Shown here: positions 13,960 through 15,806 of the stretch, in pieces
Position numbering within the stretch: the stretch's first letter is position 1
Layout: the number at the start of each line of letters is the position of its first letter
From: an uncultured Clostridia bacterium
Lineage (GTDB): Bacteria > Bacillota > Clostridia > TANB77 > CAG-508
Length of the DNA stretch: 15,806 nt
Assembly (NCBI GenBank): GCA_947624405.1
Contig: CANQKB010000026.1
Location: 1-15,806 of the forward strand
Reading direction: 5' to 3'
Notes under the pieces: model-generated
The model's database searches: none
What the model saw: the letters and a program-made list of their open reading frames with translations, nothing else
Told to the model about the DNA's origin: nothing
Position numbers and translations under genes: made by a program

Positions 13960-15267
13960 ATGAAAGATTATTTAGAAATTTGTAATGTAGAAGCACTAGA
14001 AGTGCTAGATTCAAGAGGAAATCCAACTGTACAAGTAACAGTTGAAGTTTGTGGAGGAGCAACAAGTGTTGCACTTGTTCCATCAGGAGCATCAACAGGA
14101 AGTTTTGAAGCAGTAGAATTAAGAGATGGAGATGCTTCAAGATACTTAGGAAAAGGAGTTTCAAAAGCAGTAGATAATGTAAATACAATCATTGCTGAAA
14201 ATTTAGTTGGAATGAATGTATATGATCAAATAGGAATTGATCAAATGTTAATTGATTTAGATGGAACAGAAAACAAAGGTAAATTAGGAGCAAATGCAAC
14301 TTTAGGAGTATCTCTAGCATGTGCAAAAGCAGCAGCAGCTTCATTAAATATGGAATTGTATAACTATATTGGTGGAACAAATGCAAAAACTATGCCAGTT
14401 CCTATGATGAATATTTTAAATGGTGGAAAACATGCTGACAATACAGTAAATATTCAAGAATTTATGATAATGCCAGTTGGTGCAAAATCATTTACAGAAT
14501 GTATGAGAATGAGTGTAGAAATTTATCATACATTAAAGAAAGTACTAAAAGAAAAAGGATTAGCAACAGGTGTAGGAGATGAAGGCGGTTTTGCCCCTAA
14601 CCTTTCAAGTGATGAAGAAGCTTTGAAATTAATTGTAGAAGCTATAGAAAAAGCTGGATATAAACCAGGAGAAGAAGTAGTACTTGCACTTGATATTGCA
14701 AGTACAGAAATGTATGATGAAGCTAAAAAAATAGGTAAAGAAGGTTCATATTATTTCTGGAAAACTGATGAGTTAAAATCAGTTGATGAAATGATAGATT
14801 ATATAGCTAATTTAACAGAAAAATATCCAATAGTTTCAGTAGAAGACGGACTTGCAGAAGAAGATTGGGAAGGCTGGAAAAAGCTTACTGATAGACTTGG
14901 AAGCAAAGTTCAATTAGTTGGTGATGATTTATTTGTAACAAATATTAAGAGATTACAAAAAGGAATTGATTTAGGTGTTACAAATAGTATATTGATTAAA
15001 TTAAATCAAATTGGAACACTTACAGAAACATTAGATGCTATAGAACTTGCTAAAAAGAATGGCTATACAGCTGTTGTATCACATAGAAGTGGTGAAACAG
15101 AGGATACAACTCTTGCAGATGTCGCTGTTGCAACAAATGCAGGACAAATCAAAACTGGTGCACCATGTAGAACAGATAGAGTTGCAAAATACAATAGATT
15201 GCTTAATATAGAGCATGATTTGGAAGATATTGCAATATTCCCAGGAATGAAAGGTCTAAATAGATAA
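13960..15267 (+). CDS. eno: Enolase
   Basis: Dehydrates 2-phosphoglycerate to phosphoenolpyruvate, needing Mg2+. 435 residues, normal length. The N-terminal part has ALEVLDSRGNPTVQVTVE and the mobile loop PSGASTGSFEAVELRDGD. Catalytic features are Glu208 in GDEGGFAPN, VEDGLAEEDWEGW, QLVGDDLFVTN, the catalytic Lys347 in LIKLNQIGTLTET, and VVSHRSGETEDTTLADVAV. The usual SRTDR near the C terminus is CRTDR here, a mild variant. The start has GAAAGGA (13945-13950) at 9 bases. It is the last gene of the glycolytic run. Confidence 0.98.
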   Translation: MKDYLEICNVEALEVLDSRGNPTVQVTVEVCGGATSVALVPSGASTGSFEAVELRDGDASRYLGKGVSKAVDNVNTIIAENLVGMNVYDQIGIDQMLIDLDGTENKGKLGANATLGVSLACAKAAAASLNMELYNYIGGTNAKTMPVPMMNILNGGKHADNTVNIQEFMIMPVGAKSFTECMRMSVEIYHTLKKVLKEKGLATGVGDEGGFAPNLSSDEEALKLIVEAIEKAGYKPGEEVVLALDIASTEMYDEAKKIGKEGSYYFWKTDELKSVDEMIDYIANLTEKYPIVSVEDGLAEEDWEGWKKLTDRLGSKVQLVGDDLFVTNIKRLQKGIDLGVTNSILIKLNQIGTLTETLDAIELAKKNGYTAVVSHRSGETEDTTLADVAVATNAGQIKTGAPCRTDRVAKYNRLLNIEHDLEDIAIFPGMKGLNR

Positions 15268-15282
15268 TAGTAAAACATAGTT

Positions 15283-15320
15283 ATTTTTCACTAAGCTACG
15301 TGAAAAATGATTTTAAAAAT
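15283..15320 (+). repeat. Repeat copy A with hairpin, after eno
   Basis: 15285-15320 matches 15758-15794 in the same orientation, sharing CTAAGCTAC and ATGATTTTAAAAAT. In this copy ATTTTTCAC and GTGAAAAAT form a 9-bp stem with an 8-base loop (15283-15308), 15 bases after the eno stop, so it may double as the eno terminator, although no clear U-run follows. Confidence 0.6.
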
Positions 15321-15376
15321 ATTTTCTATGATTAGCTAGTTAAACTGCAAGTTATAGTTAATATAAAATTTTATGA

Positions 15377-15409
15377 AAATCCCCACGGAAATAATTTCCG
15401 TGGGGATTT
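15377..15409 (-). terminator. Strong terminator of the minus-strand gene
   Basis: A perfect 15-bp inverted repeat (15377-15391 with 15395-15409; core CCCCACGG/CCGTGGGG) has a 3-base loop. On the minus strand it is followed by TTTTCATAAAATTTT, 9 bases past the gene's stop. It may also stop plus-strand transcripts leaving eno. Confidence 0.8.
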
Positions 15410-15417
15410 AGTACCCT

Positions 15418-15657
15418 TTAGAGAGTCAGCTTCTCTTCTGCAACGCACATGTCGCAGTCGATAAGCTTATCTCCGATTTTTATCCGTTTGTATTGCGGAT
15501 AAAAATCAACTTCTTCGCCTAAGGGGTGCCAGTCTGTGACTTTCAAAAGTTCGTCGAAAACGACTAATTTGAAAGCCACGAACCACCGGAAACCTTGCTC
15601 CGTCTCGATAACTAAAGCAGGAATTCCCTTAAAGTTGGTGTCAATCGTACCTTTCAA
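15418..15657 (-). CDS. Small hypothetical protein with foreign-looking codon use
   Basis: About 79 residues, soluble, ending in CDMCVAEEKLTL. I do not recognise the family. Codon use differs sharply from the rest of the window: many ATC, TTC, GGC and GAC codons, and two in-frame CGG (minus-strand codons at 15586-15588 and 15484-15486). GC is clearly higher than in the neighbours. GTG at 15667-15669 is in frame, but its first base belongs to the ribosome site GGAGG (15669-15673), so TTG at 15655-15657, 11 bases beyond, is preferred; an upstream stop rules out longer forms. It has its own promoter and terminator and lies opposite to eno, between direct repeats. This suggests an acquired cassette. 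It could encode a phage- or plasmid-type small protein. Confidence 0.6.
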   Translation of the reverse strand: MKGTIDTNFKGIPALVIETEQGFRWFVAFKLVVFDELLKVTDWHPLGEEVDFYPQYKRIKIGDKLIDCDMCVAEEKLTL

Positions 15658-15710
15658 GCTTTTTGACACCTCCTTCCTTCAAATTCGCTTCTCTTGAGAA
15701 ACGTAACATA

Positions 15711-15739
15711 ATTATATCATATTTTATAGAGATTTACAA
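15711..15739 (-). promoter_or_regulatory. Promoter of the minus-strand small gene
   Basis: On the minus strand TTGTAA (plus 15734-15739) and a perfect TATAAT (plus 15711-15716) are spaced by 17 bases. The leader then contains TTTCTC-AA-GAGAAG and GGAAGGAGG. Confidence 0.7.
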
Positions 15740-15740
15740 G

Positions 15741-15794
15741 TTACTATTCACAGCCGATTTTCGCTAAGCTACCTGAGGAAATGATTTTAAAAAT
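15741..15794 (+). repeat. Repeat copy B
   Basis: 15741-15768 is the inverted counterpart of 1-28 (about 24/28), and 15758-15794 is a direct counterpart of 15285-15320. It therefore joins the two other copies into one family, with CGCTAAG or CACTAAG as the shared core. It lies directly upstream of the minus-strand promoter. Confidence 0.6.
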
Positions 15795-15806
15795 GCGTCG
15801 TTGCGT

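Noticed and set aside
15285..15794. A CRISPR array
   Set aside because: Only two direct copies, over 400 bases apart, with a gene between them and imperfect identity; no regular spacers.

Overview
The window is AT-rich (roughly 30% GC by eye) and gene-dense. Shine-Dalgarno sites are strong (GGAGG or AGGAG), a few starts are GTG, and Arg is mostly AGA/AGG. TGA is a true stop: it ends the genes at 4079, 4951 and 13222. Together with a gap-pgk-tpi-gpmI-eno glycolytic cluster, this points to a low-GC Bacillota, most likely an uncultured Clostridia-type bacterium using the ordinary stop codons.

Layout. Positions 1-28 are one copy of a dispersed repeat. From 129 to 8174 all genes lie on the plus strand: a small two-helix membrane protein, a membrane-anchored L,D-transpeptidase whose frame breaks at 804, valS, a CaCA-type cation exchanger, an ArsP_2-type heavy-metal exporter, trmL, ruvA and rarA, whose frame breaks at 8039. 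A palindromic MITE-like element (8171-8373) abuts rarA and supplies its stop codon. A promoter at about 8404-8432 then starts the glycolytic run: gapA, pgk, tpiA, gpmI, an orphan YezG/DUF600-type gene, and eno. These enzymes cover the pathway from triose phosphate to phosphoenolpyruvate. After eno lies a minus-strand cassette of visibly higher GC (about 15370-15740), with its own promoter, small gene and strong terminator, between two direct repeat copies.

The most interesting observation is that both broken genes break in the same way. In each, an in-frame CGG codon followed by A sits exactly where the family reading jumps to the +1 frame. Skipping the C (reading GGA), or reading CGGA as one codon, restores a full-length and recognisable protein. 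By manual scan I found no other in-frame CGG in any intact plus-strand gene (about 4,700 codons). CGG could therefore be a hungry or unassigned codon that causes +1 frameshifting. Two unrelated one-base insertions or assembly errors remain the main alternative. The atypical minus-strand gene has two in-frame CGGs and so argues against a universal rule, unless it is recently acquired.

Other points worth a look are a hairpin between a good Shine-Dalgarno and the tpiA start, the YezG-like gene inside a glycolytic operon without a visible toxin, ruvA paired with rarA instead of ruvB, and repeat copies at both ends of the window.
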